The notes: generated by a model not told the origin, from the letters alone. Counted from the stretch's first letter, positions 35,388-44,029 are shown. The stretch is 64,000 bases of DNA from Streptomyces sp. NBC_01353 (GCF_036237275.1 NZ_CP108352.1:5580001-5644000), one strand, 5' to 3'. Program-made: numbers and translations.

Positions 35388-35545
35388 GCCGGATGCCGCC
35401 CGGCCGAACGGCCTGCGTGCGATGTCTTGTGTCCTCTGCACGTATCCGTCCATACTTGCTGTTTTCGACCGTGAAGTGCGAGCAGGCACGGAGCGAGCGC
35501 GTGTGTCCTGTGGGGCATCGGGCTATGAGAGGGACGTGACCCCCA

Positions 35546-36196
35546 ATGGCGAAGCAGGATCGCGCGATTCGGACGCGCCAGGCGATCTTGGAAGCGGCCG
35601 CCACCGTCTTCGACGAGCGTGGTTACGAGGCCGCGAAACTCACCGACATCCTCCAGCTCGCCCAGGTCACCAAGGGTGCGCTCTACTTCCACTTCGACTC
35701 CAAGGAGGACCTCGCGCACGCGGTGATCGACGCCCAGGTGTCGACCGCGCCCACGCCGATGCCGCAGGTCTCCAAGATGCAGGAGTTCGTCGACATCGGC
35801 ATGGTGTTCGCGCACCGGCTGACCCATGACGGGCTGCTGCGCGGGAGCGTCCGGCTCACCCTCGACCAGGGCGGCCACGAGCTCAACCGCAGCGGCCCCT
35901 ACCGGGAGTGGACCGATCTCAATCTGCGGGTGCTCGAAGAGGCCAAGGAGCGCGGTGAGCTGCTGCCGCACGCCGACCCGGCGGAGGTGGCGCCGCTCGT
36001 GGTGGGCTCCTACGCCGGCCTGAACCTGATGACCCAGGCCCTGGGCAGCAACCGGGCGGACATGGACCGCTGGGCCTCGGCGCTCTACCGCCATGTGCTG
36101 CCCAGCATCGCGGTGCCCGCCGTGCTCGCGATGCTCGACATGGAGCCCGGACGGGGCGCCCGCGCCCTGCGCGCGGCGGAGGCGGCGGCGGGCTAG
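35546..36196 (+). CDS. ScbR/ArpA-type gamma-butyrolactone receptor
   Basis: A 216-residue TetR-family repressor. The start MAKQDRAIRTRQAILEAAATVFDERGYEAAKLTDILQLAQVTKGALYFHFDSKEDLA is the nearly invariant DNA-binding domain of butyrolactone receptors. The ligand domain contains the family Trp (RADMDRWASALY). The isoelectric character cannot be judged safely by eye, so a pseudo-receptor is not excluded, although the adjacent synthase favours a true receptor. It probably represses its own gene, the synthase and the SARP gene until the signal accumulates. Confidence 0.93.
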   Translation: MAKQDRAIRTRQAILEAAATVFDERGYEAAKLTDILQLAQVTKGALYFHFDSKEDLAHAVIDAQVSTAPTPMPQVSKMQEFVDIGMVFAHRLTHDGLLRGSVRLTLDQGGHELNRSGPYREWTDLNLRVLEEAKERGELLPHADPAEVAPLVVGSYAGLNLMTQALGSNRADMDRWASALYRHVLPSIAVPAVLAMLDMEPGRGARALRAAEAAAG

Positions 36197-36238
36197 GGGG
36201 TCCGGCGACCCGGGCCCCGGGGCGGGTCATTCTGGCGG

Positions 36239-36270
36239 TTGAAACCATACCCGGCTGCCGGTTTTTTGAG
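36239..36270. promoter_or_regulatory. ARE-like sequence between the receptor and SARP genes
   Basis: The stretch around GAAACCATACCCGGCTGCCG followed by GTTTTTTGA has AAACCATACC and CCGGTTTTTT arms in inverted arrangement, resembling the half sites of butyrolactone-receptor operators. It lies in the 333-base gap before the SARP gene, upstream of the receptor terminator. Match quality is modest. Confidence 0.35.
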
Positions 36271-36317
36271 GAAGACATGAAGTCGACATCTTGACGTCGT
36301 CTGAAATAGACATCGGA

Positions 36318-36360
36318 AAGCGTACCCGCGAGTCCAGATCTTGGACCCGCGGGTACGCTT
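36318..36360 (+). terminator. Terminator after the receptor gene
   Basis: AAGCGTACCCGCG (36318-36330) pairs with CGCGGGTACGCTT (36348-36360). The loop forms a second small stem GTCCA/TGGAC around GATCT. It isolates the butyrolactone genes from the SARP gene. The rest of the gap holds a possible SARP promoter: TTGACA at 36461-36466 and TCTAAT at 36484-36489. Confidence 0.8.
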
Positions 36361-36529
36361 CGTTGCACCCCTCACGGATTCCCGATATCGGCAAATCGTG
36401 GTGAACCGGACATTATTCCGCGTTCTCGGGTCCAGAGATTCCATACCCTGCGGTTTCTTATTGACATGCCTCCGGGTCTCTTTTCTAATCGTCCAGGGCC
36501 AAGCCGTTCACCGACACTGAGGGGGCAAA

Positions 36530-37393
36530 GTGGACGTCCGGATCCTGGGGGGACTGTCGGTACGCGAGAACGGGGTGTCGATCACTCCGACCGCCGCCGC
36601 GCCGCGACAGTTGCTGGCGCTGCTCGCGGCCAACGCGGACCAGGTCGTGCCCGTGACCGTACTCATGGAGGAGCTCTGGCCGTCAGGGCCGCCGCGCGGC
36701 GCCCGGGTCGAACTCCAGTCCCACATCGTCGACCTGCGGGCGCTGATCACCACGGCCCTGCGCGGGACCGGGGCACCGGCGGACGGATCCACCTGGCTGG
36801 AGCGCCACACCGCCGAGTCCGTGCTCGTCTCGCTGCCCGGCGGCTACCGGCTCGACACCGGCGGCGGCTCCAACGACGCCTGGCAGTTCGAGCGGGCCGC
36901 AGGCGCCGGCTACCGGGCCATGGAGGCGGGTGACCTCCAGCGCGCGGCGCGCCGGCTCTCCGACGCCCTCGCCCTGTGGCGCGGTGAACCGTACGCGGGC
37001 GTCGCGGCCGGTCCCCATCTGCGTATGGAGATCGAGCGCCTGGAGACCTCCCGGCTGAGCGCGCTCGACCAGTGGGTCGAGGCCCAACTGCGGCTCGGCC
37101 GGCACTTCGAGATGATCTCCGACCTCTCCGAACTCGTCGCCCAGTACCGCACCAACGAGCCACTGCACGGCCAGTTCATGGTCGCGCTGCTGCGCTGCGG
37201 ACGGCAGGACGAGGCCCTGGAGGTCTACCAGCGGCTGCGCAACGGACTGAAGAAGGAGACGGGCATGGAGCCCTCGGCGCGGCTGCGCAGGCTCCAGCGT
37301 TCGATCCTGACCGTACGGGACGTGGCCCGGCCGGCCTTCGGCCGCCAGACGTCATCGCTGCCCCGCCTCGTGCCCGCCGGATCGCTCGGTTGA
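36530..37393 (+). CDS. SARP family pathway-specific activator
   Basis: A 287-residue regulator with an N-terminal OmpR-like winged helix (VDVRILGGLSVRENG to VLVSLPGGYRLDT, residues 1-105) and a bacterial transcriptional activation domain (AWQFERAAGAGYRAMEAGDL to EVYQRLRNGLKKETGMEPSARL, about 112-262). This is the standard short SARP layout. The GTG at 36530 has GGGGG upstream. SARPs bind direct repeats just upstream of weak -10 boxes; the four 10-base repeats at 62531 and the ACCGGTTCG pair at 46580 are candidate targets. It is the likely switch for the cluster. No TTA codon was seen in it. Confidence 0.93.
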   Translation: MDVRILGGLSVRENGVSITPTAAAPRQLLALLAANADQVVPVTVLMEELWPSGPPRGARVELQSHIVDLRALITTALRGTGAPADGSTWLERHTAESVLVSLPGGYRLDTGGGSNDAWQFERAAGAGYRAMEAGDLQRAARRLSDALALWRGEPYAGVAAGPHLRMEIERLETSRLSALDQWVEAQLRLGRHFEMISDLSELVAQYRTNEPLHGQFMVALLRCGRQDEALEVYQRLRNGLKKETGMEPSARLRRLQRSILTVRDVARPAFGRQTSSLPRLVPAGSLG

Positions 37394-37414
37394 GGGGCCG
37401 CACCAGGGCGCGTG

Positions 37415-37481
37415 CCGGAACACGACGAGAGGAGGGGCGGGACGCTCGAAGCGTCCCGCCCCTCCTCTCGTCGTGTTCCGG
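37415..37481. terminator. 32-bp perfect hairpin between convergent SARP and WrbA-like genes
   Basis: The left arm 37415-37446 (starting CCGGAACACGACG) and right arm 37450-37481 (ending CGTCGTGTTCCGG) are fully complementary with a 3-base loop CGA. It lies 21 bases after the SARP stop and 37 bases beyond the stop of the convergent flavoprotein gene, so it can stop transcription from both sides. The arm length is unusual. Confidence 0.9.
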
Positions 37482-37518
37482 CGGACAGGCTGACCCTGCC
37501 CGGTCCCCGGGCTCACGG

Positions 37519-38136
37519 TCAGGCGGCGCCGAGGCCCTTCTTCAGCGCCGTGGCGATCTCGACGGCGCGACGGGTCTGGAACTCGATCGCGGCGAGGTTC
37601 TCGCCGGCCACGTTGTCCGCCTCGTTCGCCGAGACGCTGCTGGCGCCGTACGGGTTGCCGTTGGCCGGGGCGAACTGCACCGGGTCCGCGTAGCCGGGCG
37701 CCACGATGATGGCACCCCAGTGGTAGAAGGTGTTGTTCAGGGCGAGCAGCGTCGACTCCTGGCCACCGTGCGCGGTCGAGGTCGAGGTGAACGACGCGGC
37801 GACCTTGTTGACCAGCTTGCCCTGCGCCCACAGACCACCGGTGGTGTCGATGAACTGCTTGATCTGCGCGGCGGGCAGACCGAAGCGGGTCGGCGTGCCG
37901 ATCAGCACGACGTCGGCCCACTCCAGGTCGTCGAGGGAGGCGACCTCCACGTCACGGGTGGCCTGGACGTGCTCGGCCCACTCCGCCTTCGTGTCGATCA
38001 CCGACTGCGGCGCCAGCTCCGCCACCTTCCGCAGCCGAACCTCCGCACCGGCCTTCTCCGCGGCCTGCGCGGCGGCGTTCGCCAGCGTGTGCACATTGCC
38101 GGTCGACGAGTAGTAGATGACTGCGACGTTGGTCAT
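37519..38136 (-). CDS. WrbA-like NAD(P)H:quinone oxidoreductase (flavodoxin fold)
   Basis: A 205-residue flavoprotein. The FMN phosphate loop is IYYSSTGNVHTLA (residues about 8-20), GTPTRFGLPAAQIKQFID (near 80-97) and FTSTSTAHGGQEST (near 115-128) match WrbA, the two-electron quinone reductase. It is the last gene of the minus-strand tailoring set (esterase, amidotransferase, channel, N-acetyltransferase). It may keep quinone-imine or o-quinone intermediates of the aminophenol product reduced, or protect the cell from them. That role is inferred from location. Confidence 0.88.
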   Translation of the reverse strand: MTNVAVIYYSSTGNVHTLANAAAQAAEKAGAEVRLRKVAELAPQSVIDTKAEWAEHVQATRDVEVASLDDLEWADVVLIGTPTRFGLPAAQIKQFIDTTGGLWAQGKLVNKVAASFTSTSTAHGGQESTLLALNNTFYHWGAIIVAPGYADPVQFAPANGNPYGASSVSANEADNVAGENLAAIEFQTRRAVEIATALKKGLGAA

Positions 38137-38267
38137 GACGGACCTGCTCCTTGGTGTGGGACTGGGGGCCGGGTACGGAACGGAAGGGCCCGTTCGCGAC
38201 TTTCTCCGAACGGGACGACGGGCTTCCACGCGGTCCGTGAAAGTCCGTCAAGTTCCGTACCCGGATG

Positions 38268-39134
38268 TCACTTCGCGGCGAAGAATCGCAGCAGGGCCCG
38301 CTCGTCGTCGTCGTTCAGCTCGATCGAGAACAGCTCTCCGAGCGCGCACACCGTGTCGGCGGCGCTCAGCTCACGCCGCTCGACGCGCCCGTCCGCGTAC
38401 CGGATCTCCAGCGACTTGTCCCGCAGCAGCCGGCGCTCCTTCTCCGTCTCCTTCTGGGCGACCAGCTGACCGACGAAGGGCGAGCCGGGCTTGGTCGAGG
38501 AGAGGTAGTGCGCCGCCTCGAAGTCGATCCGGAACTGCGGCTCCTGACGGAACGAGTACATGTCGAACCAGCCGTCGTCCGTTCCCTCCTCGGGGATCCG
38601 CACCACCCAGTCCGGCCCGTCGGCGGTCAGCCGCCAGGTCCAGTCCGCGACCGAGGAGACCGCACCGTCGCGGAGCGGCAGCGCCTCCATCAGGCCGCTG
38701 TAGCCGTAGCCGACGTCCGCCAGCCAGACCTGGTCCTCCGCACGGACCAGGAGCACCGTGTGCGTACGGAAGCGGCGCCTGCTCTCGCCCTGCCGGATGC
38801 GGGCCAGGAGGCGGGTCACCGGGAAGCCGAGCCTGTCCAGGGCGGCGGCGAACAGCAGGTTGTTCTCGTAGCAGTAGCCGCCGCGCCCCGCCCGTACGAG
38901 CTTGTCCTGGATCCGGTCCAGGTCGAGCGAGACCGGGCGGCCCAGCGCGATGTCGACGTTCTCGAAGGCGATCGCGTCCATGTGGCCGCGCAGGACCCGG
39001 TGCAGGGTGTCCGCGGTGGGGGTGCGGGGCCCGGAGAAGTCGATCCGGGCGAGGTACGCGTCGAGGTCGAGGAGCTCGCTCTGCCACTCCGGGTCGGCCT
39101 CGACGGCGACGGGCAGTCCGTAGGTTCCCAACAT
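38268..39134 (-). CDS. Arylamine N-acetyltransferase
   Basis: A 288-residue NAT enzyme with the full catalytic triad: Cys88 (RGGYCYENN), His125 (RFRTHTVLLV) and Asp140 (WLADVGYG). NATs move acetyl from acetyl-CoA to aromatic amines or hydrazines through a thioester. In a cluster predicted to make 3-hydroxyanthranilate, the acceptor is likely an o-aminophenol; the Streptomyces griseus NatA acetylates 2-aminophenols. It could tailor the product or protect the producer. The gene lies 38 bases after the channel gene in the same orientation. Confidence 0.93.
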   Translation of the reverse strand: MLGTYGLPVAVEADPEWQSELLDLDAYLARIDFSGPRTPTADTLHRVLRGHMDAIAFENVDIALGRPVSLDLDRIQDKLVRAGRGGYCYENNLLFAAALDRLGFPVTRLLARIRQGESRRRFRTHTVLLVRAEDQVWLADVGYGYSGLMEALPLRDGAVSSVADWTWRLTADGPDWVVRIPEEGTDDGWFDMYSFRQEPQFRIDFEAAHYLSSTKPGSPFVGQLVAQKETEKERRLLRDKSLEIRYADGRVERRELSAADTVCALGELFSIELNDDDERALLRFFAAK

Positions 39135-39172
39135 GTCTGTCTCCTGGATCAGATGTTCAGGCGTTCAGGTGC

Positions 39173-40048
39173 TCAGATGCGATACGGGTCTTCGTGCGCG
39201 GAGCGCTCCCGCAGCAGCTCGGGCGGGATGGTGTCCGGGCAGACGGTCGCCTCGACGGGGCGGACGGTGTGCTCGACCTGCAGGGCCGCCTCCTCGACGG
39301 CCGGCGGTTCCACCGGCGGCTTGAGCGCCGCGGCGAGCGCGGCCGCCAGCGCCGCGCCGAGGACCGGGCCGATCAGATACGCGGTCAGGAAGCCGAAGTT
39401 CCCGGCCCACAGCGCGGGGCCGAACTGCCGCGCCGGATTGACCGAGCCGCCCGAGAGCGGCCCGAGGATCATGATGAAACCGGTGATGCACAGTCCGACC
39501 ACCCCGGGTATCAGCCACTCCCAACGCGGCCGGATCAGCAGCGCCGCCACCAGCGTCATGCAGATCAGCTGCCCGACCGTCTCCGCCGTCAGCACCCCCC
39601 AGAAGCCCCAGCCGGGCTGCGGAGCCACCGCCGCCCAGCCGACCTGGGGCAGCCCCACATGCGCGCCCCACACCAGCCGCGCGAGGCCCACGCCGGCCAC
39701 GGCCCCGGTCATCTGCGCCACGCAGAACGGCAGGACGTCCCGGCCCGGGAAGACCCGCAGCAGCCACAGCCCGATGCTCACCGAAGGGTTCATGTGCCCG
39801 GCGGTCTTCCGGGACATCGAGTAGTGGATGATCGCCGTGTTGACGATGCCGAAGAAGAGGCCGAGCGCGACGAACGCCGCCCGCCCCTTCAGCACGGAGC
39901 CGAGGGGCGCGTCCGGAGCGAAGATCCAGCGTGACGTGGTCACGATGAGGAACAGGATCCCCGCCGTGATCAGGAACTCCAGGACGACGGTGCGGGCGCG
40001 CGGGGAGAGCAGCTCCCTGCGAGGAGCCCGATGACGGCTGCGGGTCAT
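39173..40048 (-). CDS. Aquaporin/MIP family channel
   Basis: A 291-residue membrane channel with six helices and two half-helix motifs, HMNPSVSI (the first motif is NPS rather than NPA) and GGSVNPARQFGPAL. The Pro/Glu-rich C-terminal tail from about 245 is cytoplasmic. The ATG at 40048 is preferred to upstream in-frame codons because GGAG precedes it. Members pass water, glycerol, ammonia or other small neutral solutes. Its place between the amidotransferase and N-acetyltransferase genes is unusual for a metabolite cluster. It might move ammonia or a small neutral intermediate. Confidence 0.88.
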   Translation of the reverse strand: MTRSRHRAPRRELLSPRARTVVLEFLITAGILFLIVTTSRWIFAPDAPLGSVLKGRAAFVALGLFFGIVNTAIIHYSMSRKTAGHMNPSVSIGLWLLRVFPGRDVLPFCVAQMTGAVAGVGLARLVWGAHVGLPQVGWAAVAPQPGWGFWGVLTAETVGQLICMTLVAALLIRPRWEWLIPGVVGLCITGFIMILGPLSGGSVNPARQFGPALWAGNFGFLTAYLIGPVLGAALAAALAAALKPPVEPPAVEEAALQVEHTVRPVEATVCPDTIPPELLRERSAHEDPYRI

Positions 40049-40178
40049 GGTGACCAACTCCCAGCTGTGATGCGGTCGGTACAGGCGGCGCGGGTGGGGC
40101 TTGGCGTACACATGCGTCCGCGGCGCCGCGCACGGCCGGAGGGCCGCGCGCGACGCCGCAGAGTGGTGAACGTGCAGG

Positions 40179-42035
40179 TCAGAGCTCGATGCGGACCTTG
40201 TAGTCGAGTGCCCAGGCGTTGAACTCGACCAGTCGCTCCATCACCGCCCGGGTGCCCCAGAGCCCGCCGAGCGCCGAGTACTCCTCCAGCGGCCTGTCGA
40301 GGAGCCGCTGGATGCCCTCGCGCGGGACGAGCCGCAGCACCGGGGAGCCGTCGGCTAGCAGCGCCTCGACCTTGGCGCGCAGTGCGGTGACGTACTCGAT
40401 GTCCTGGGTGGAGGGGTACGGGCTCTTCTTCCGCTCCAGGACCGACTGGGGCAGCACGTGCGCGGACGCCGCGCGCAGCAGGCTCTTCTCCCGGCCGTCG
40501 AAGTTCTTCATCTCCCACGGGACGTTGTAGACGTACTCGACGAGCCGGTGGTCGGTGAACGGGACGCGGACCTCAAGGCTGGTGGACATCGAGATCCGGT
40601 CCTTGCGGTCCAGCAGGAACTTCTCCCAGTGCTGGATGTTGAGCCAGGTCAGCTCCTTCATCCGCTCCTCGTGCCGGGAGTCGCCGGCGAGCCGCGGGAC
40701 CGTCTCCAGGGACTCGGCGTACCGGCGCTTGACGTACTCCTCCATGCCGAGCCGTTCCCAGAGCCCGATGTCCTTGATCGTGTCCAGGCCGCCGAGCCGC
40801 CGCCAGGCGTCGTACCAGGGGAAGGTGTCCCCGTTGACGGCCTCCTCGTCGAAGAACCAGTTGTAGCCGCCGAAGATCTCGTCGGCCGCCTCGCCCGAAA
40901 GCGCCACCGTGACACGCTCCTTGAGCGCCTTGCACAGGTGGTACAGGGAGTGCTCCATGTCGCCGGTCGACACCGGGAGGTCCTGGGCGCGCAGCACCGC
41001 CGTACGGACGTCCTCGTCGAGGATGTCGTGGTTCTCGAGCTCCACGATGATGTGCTCGGCGCCGGCGTGCTTGGCGACGTCGACGGCGTACGGGGTGTCC
41101 GGGTCCATCCAGATGCCGTTGTCGCGGAAGGTCTCGCCGTGGTCCTTGAAGTCGACCGAGAAGGCGGTGATCCGCTCGTCCGAACCCTGGTCGCGCAGCA
41201 CCTTCGCGGCGAGCGCGGTCACGGCGCTGGAGTCCAGACCGCCGGAGAGCAGGGTGCCGACCTTCACATCGGCGATCAGCTGCCGCTCGACGATGTCCTC
41301 GAGCAGTTCGCGGACGGTGGCGATGGTGGTGTCGAGGTCGTCCGTGTGCGGGCGCGCCTGGAGCGTCCAGTACGTACGGGTGGTGGAGCCCGCCTTGGTG
41401 AAGCGGACGGACGTGCCGGGGACGACCTCGTGCATCCCCTTGAAGACCGCGTGGCCGGGGGTGTTGATGATGGCGAAGATCTCGGCGAGACCCTCGGCGT
41501 CGACCACGGCCTCCGCCTCGGGGTGGGCGAGGATCGACTTGGGCTCGGAGCCGAAGAGGACGCCGTCGGCGGTGGGGTAGTAGTAGAGCGGCTTGACGCC
41601 CATCCGGTCGCGGACCAGGAGGAGTTCCTCGCTGCGAGGGTCCCAGATCGCCAGCGCGTACATGCCGTTGAGCCGCTCGGCGAACTCGTCGCCCCACTCG
41701 AGATAGGCGTGCAGCACGACCTCGGTGTCGGACGCGGTGCGGAACTCGTGCCCGAGGGCGGTGAGCTCCTCCTTCAGCTCACGGAAGTTGTAGACCTCGC
41801 CGGTGTAGACGAGGACGGGCTGACCGTCGTCTCCGGGGACGGCGTGCATGGGCTGGCGGCCGTTCTCCAGATCGATGATGGAGAGACGGCGGTGGCCCAG
41901 GGCGGCGTGGCGGGTGAGCCAGATGCCGCCGTCGTCCGGGCCCCGGCACTCCAGGGTCCGGGTCATGGCCTCGGCGGTGTCGCCGCCGAGCGTCAGATCG
42001 CGGTCGTAGGCGATCCAGCCGGTGAGTCCGCACAT
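40179..42035 (-). CDS. Asparagine synthetase-like glutamine amidotransferase
   Basis: A 618-residue AsnB-type protein. The N-terminal Ntn glutaminase domain starts MCGLTGWIA, with Cys2 as nucleophile. The synthetase domain has the pyrophosphate loop LLSGGLDSSAV (near residue 260) and the later ALSGEAADEIFGGYNWFF and VPFTDHRLVEYVY motifs. Both halves look intact. It adenylates a carboxylate and replaces it with an amide. In this setting, by analogy with NspN, the AsnB-like enzyme that amidates an aminohydroxybenzoate, the acceptor may be 3-hydroxyanthranilate. True asparagine synthesis cannot be excluded. Confidence 0.93.
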   Translation of the reverse strand: MCGLTGWIAYDRDLTLGGDTAEAMTRTLECRGPDDGGIWLTRHAALGHRRLSIIDLENGRQPMHAVPGDDGQPVLVYTGEVYNFRELKEELTALGHEFRTASDTEVVLHAYLEWGDEFAERLNGMYALAIWDPRSEELLLVRDRMGVKPLYYYPTADGVLFGSEPKSILAHPEAEAVVDAEGLAEIFAIINTPGHAVFKGMHEVVPGTSVRFTKAGSTTRTYWTLQARPHTDDLDTTIATVRELLEDIVERQLIADVKVGTLLSGGLDSSAVTALAAKVLRDQGSDERITAFSVDFKDHGETFRDNGIWMDPDTPYAVDVAKHAGAEHIIVELENHDILDEDVRTAVLRAQDLPVSTGDMEHSLYHLCKALKERVTVALSGEAADEIFGGYNWFFDEEAVNGDTFPWYDAWRRLGGLDTIKDIGLWERLGMEEYVKRRYAESLETVPRLAGDSRHEERMKELTWLNIQHWEKFLLDRKDRISMSTSLEVRVPFTDHRLVEYVYNVPWEMKNFDGREKSLLRAASAHVLPQSVLERKKSPYPSTQDIEYVTALRAKVEALLADGSPVLRLVPREGIQRLLDRPLEEYSALGGLWGTRAVMERLVEFNAWALDYKVRIEL

Positions 42036-42079
42036 GGCGCCTCAGGTCCTTTCTCGAATGATCAGCGGGACGTACGGAG

Positions 42080-43816
42080 TCAGGAACGGGGGGCGGTCGG
42101 CGAAGCGGGCTTCGGGACCGGGACCCAGCCGGCGGTGTCCCAGTGGGCGAGCTGACGCCGCGCGGAGCGCTCACCGACCTCGGCGACCCGCTCCCCGCCG
42201 AGGATCAGCGTGGAGGGCCGGTCCGGCGAGAACACCGGCACCGTCGGCGCGTTCGGGCTGCTCGGCGCCCGGCCGTGGGCGAAGGAGGACACCAGGTCGA
42301 TGAAGGTGTCCGAGACGAGCCGCTCCAGCGGGCCGTCGCCGTAGTTCGGGGCGTTGACCGCGGAGCCGTAGGTGCCGAAGAGGAACTTGGACGTGGCCTC
42401 GTGCGGGGTGCCGGTCAGCGGCGGGGCGACCGGGTGTGCGAACTCCACCAGATAGCTGGGTACGTCGGGCCGCTCCGTGGCCTGCCGTTCGGCGAGCCGG
42501 GTGATCTGGTAGCGGAAGAGGCTGTCGCCCCAGATCGCGCCCCAGATGGACACCGGGTCCTGCGGGAGTCCGTCGATCGCCGCCGCCCGGCGGTACGCGG
42601 AGATCGCCGCGTCCACCTCGGTGTCGGCGACATGGACCGCGCCCTTGTGCAGCACGGCGCGGATCGCGGTGCGCAGGCTCGCGTCGTCGGTGGGGTGGGG
42701 GCCGGGGAAGGGATAGCCGGGCCCGGTGGTGAAGAAGGTGCCCTCGGTCCGGCCGTAGATCGACAGGGTGGGCAGTTCGGGGGTGGGCAGTTCGAAGTCG
42801 TGGCCGAGCATCCAGCGGTCGTCGACGACCGGACCCTGGTACTCGCGCCAGGTGGATATCTCCCGGTCGACGGGGCTGCCGGAGAAGATCTTCTCCCAGG
42901 TGTCCTTGAGCCGGTCGGCCGGCACGGAGCGCAGGCCCCGCACGGTGGTGCCGAGCTTGCGGGCGACCAGCTCGAAGACCCGGTGGGAGTCCTCCCGGCT
43001 CATCGAACTCGCCGGTTCCCAGACGTGCTTGACGCTGATCGGGACGATCCGGCGAACGATTCCGCGCAGTTCGGGGAGCAGTCCGAGCTGCCAGGTCGAG
43101 GAGCCGCCGGCCGAGGTGCCGGCCAGCGTGATGTTGTCGGGGTCGCCGCCGAAGGCGGCCGCGTTGCGGCGCACCCAGTGCAGTAGCGCCACCTGGTCCT
43201 GCAGGCCCCAGTTGGAGTACCCGCCGGTGCGCTCGTCGAGCAGGTCCTCGTGCAGACCCCACCCCAGGGAGCCCAGGCGGTAGTTGAAGGTGACCACGAC
43301 CATGTCGCCGTGGGCGGCGGGCCGGGCGCCGTCGTAGTCCGGCTCGCTGCCGGCCCCGAGGAACCAGCCGCCGCCGTGGATGTACACCACGACGGGCCGG
43401 GCGCCGCCGGTGTCCGGGGTCCAGACGTTCGCGTAGAGGCTGTCCTCGCTCGAGCCGGGCAGGTACGACTGGTACGAGACGGGAGCGAACCGCGTCGCAT
43501 CCCGGACTCCGTGCCAGGGGGTGACCGGGCGCGGTGAGCGGAAGCGCAGCTCGCCGACCGGGGGAGCGGCGTAGGGCACCCCCCGGAAGACGGACAGGCC
43601 GCCGGCCCGCTCTCCCCTGATCAGACCGCCGCCGACACGGGTGACGACACCGGTGCCCTCCGCTGCGCCACCGGCCCGCACTCCGCCGTCCGTCTCCGCG
43701 GCCGAGGCCACGCCGCCCGGTACGGTCACCGCCGTCGCCACCGCTGCGGCGGCCGCGACGACCGTACGTCTCCGTGGCATGGGTGGCGGCTCATGTCCAA
43801 CTCCCGACCGGTCCAT
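42080..43816 (-). CDS. Exported type-B carboxylesterase
   Basis: A 578-residue protein. The N-terminal MPRRRTVVAAAAAVATAVTV stretch after residue 12 is an export signal with a twin-Arg flavour. The esterase fold shows the oxyanion-hole sequence YIHGGGWFLG (near 145-154) and nucleophile Ser235 in GTSAGGSS. ATG 43816 is chosen for GGGGAG eight bases upstream. It is the first gene of the tailoring set ending at the WrbA-like gene. Outside the cell it could hydrolyse an ester or amide of the final compound, including an acetyl group added inside by the N-acetyltransferase. That idea is speculative. Confidence 0.9.
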   Translation of the reverse strand: MDRSGVGHEPPPMPRRRTVVAAAAAVATAVTVPGGVASAAETDGGVRAGGAAEGTGVVTRVGGGLIRGERAGGLSVFRGVPYAAPPVGELRFRSPRPVTPWHGVRDATRFAPVSYQSYLPGSSEDSLYANVWTPDTGGARPVVVYIHGGGWFLGAGSEPDYDGARPAAHGDMVVVTFNYRLGSLGWGLHEDLLDERTGGYSNWGLQDQVALLHWVRRNAAAFGGDPDNITLAGTSAGGSSTWQLGLLPELRGIVRRIVPISVKHVWEPASSMSREDSHRVFELVARKLGTTVRGLRSVPADRLKDTWEKIFSGSPVDREISTWREYQGPVVDDRWMLGHDFELPTPELPTLSIYGRTEGTFFTTGPGYPFPGPHPTDDASLRTAIRAVLHKGAVHVADTEVDAAISAYRRAAAIDGLPQDPVSIWGAIWGDSLFRYQITRLAERQATERPDVPSYLVEFAHPVAPPLTGTPHEATSKFLFGTYGSAVNAPNYGDGPLERLVSDTFIDLVSSFAHGRAPSSPNAPTVPVFSPDRPSTLILGGERVAEVGERSARRQLAHWDTAGWVPVPKPASPTAPRS

Positions 43817-43928
43817 AAACAAAACTCCCCGGGTATGCGAATGCCAAAAGACTTGGCGCGTCGAAGAGTGACGACGGTGCGAGGGTGCCGCACGTCCTGG
43901 CCTCGGCCAATGCGGTTCGGCGTACTCA

Positions 43929-43976
43929 GTCAGGTCAGTCGGAGCGGCCTCCGAAGCGGTGTCACGGTGACCTGAC
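43929..43976. promoter_or_regulatory. Spaced inverted repeat in the esterase/SRPBCC divergent promoter
   Basis: GTCAGGTCA (43929-43937) and TGACCTGAC (43968-43976) are perfect inverted copies separated by 30 bases, in the 213-base gap between two divergent cluster genes. Position and symmetry suggest a regulator site controlling both directions. The protein that binds it is unknown. Confidence 0.45.
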
Positions 43977-44029
43977 GGATTCACGCCCGACCCTTTGAGC
44001 ACACCCGTGGGGATCGGCAGGATCCAGGC

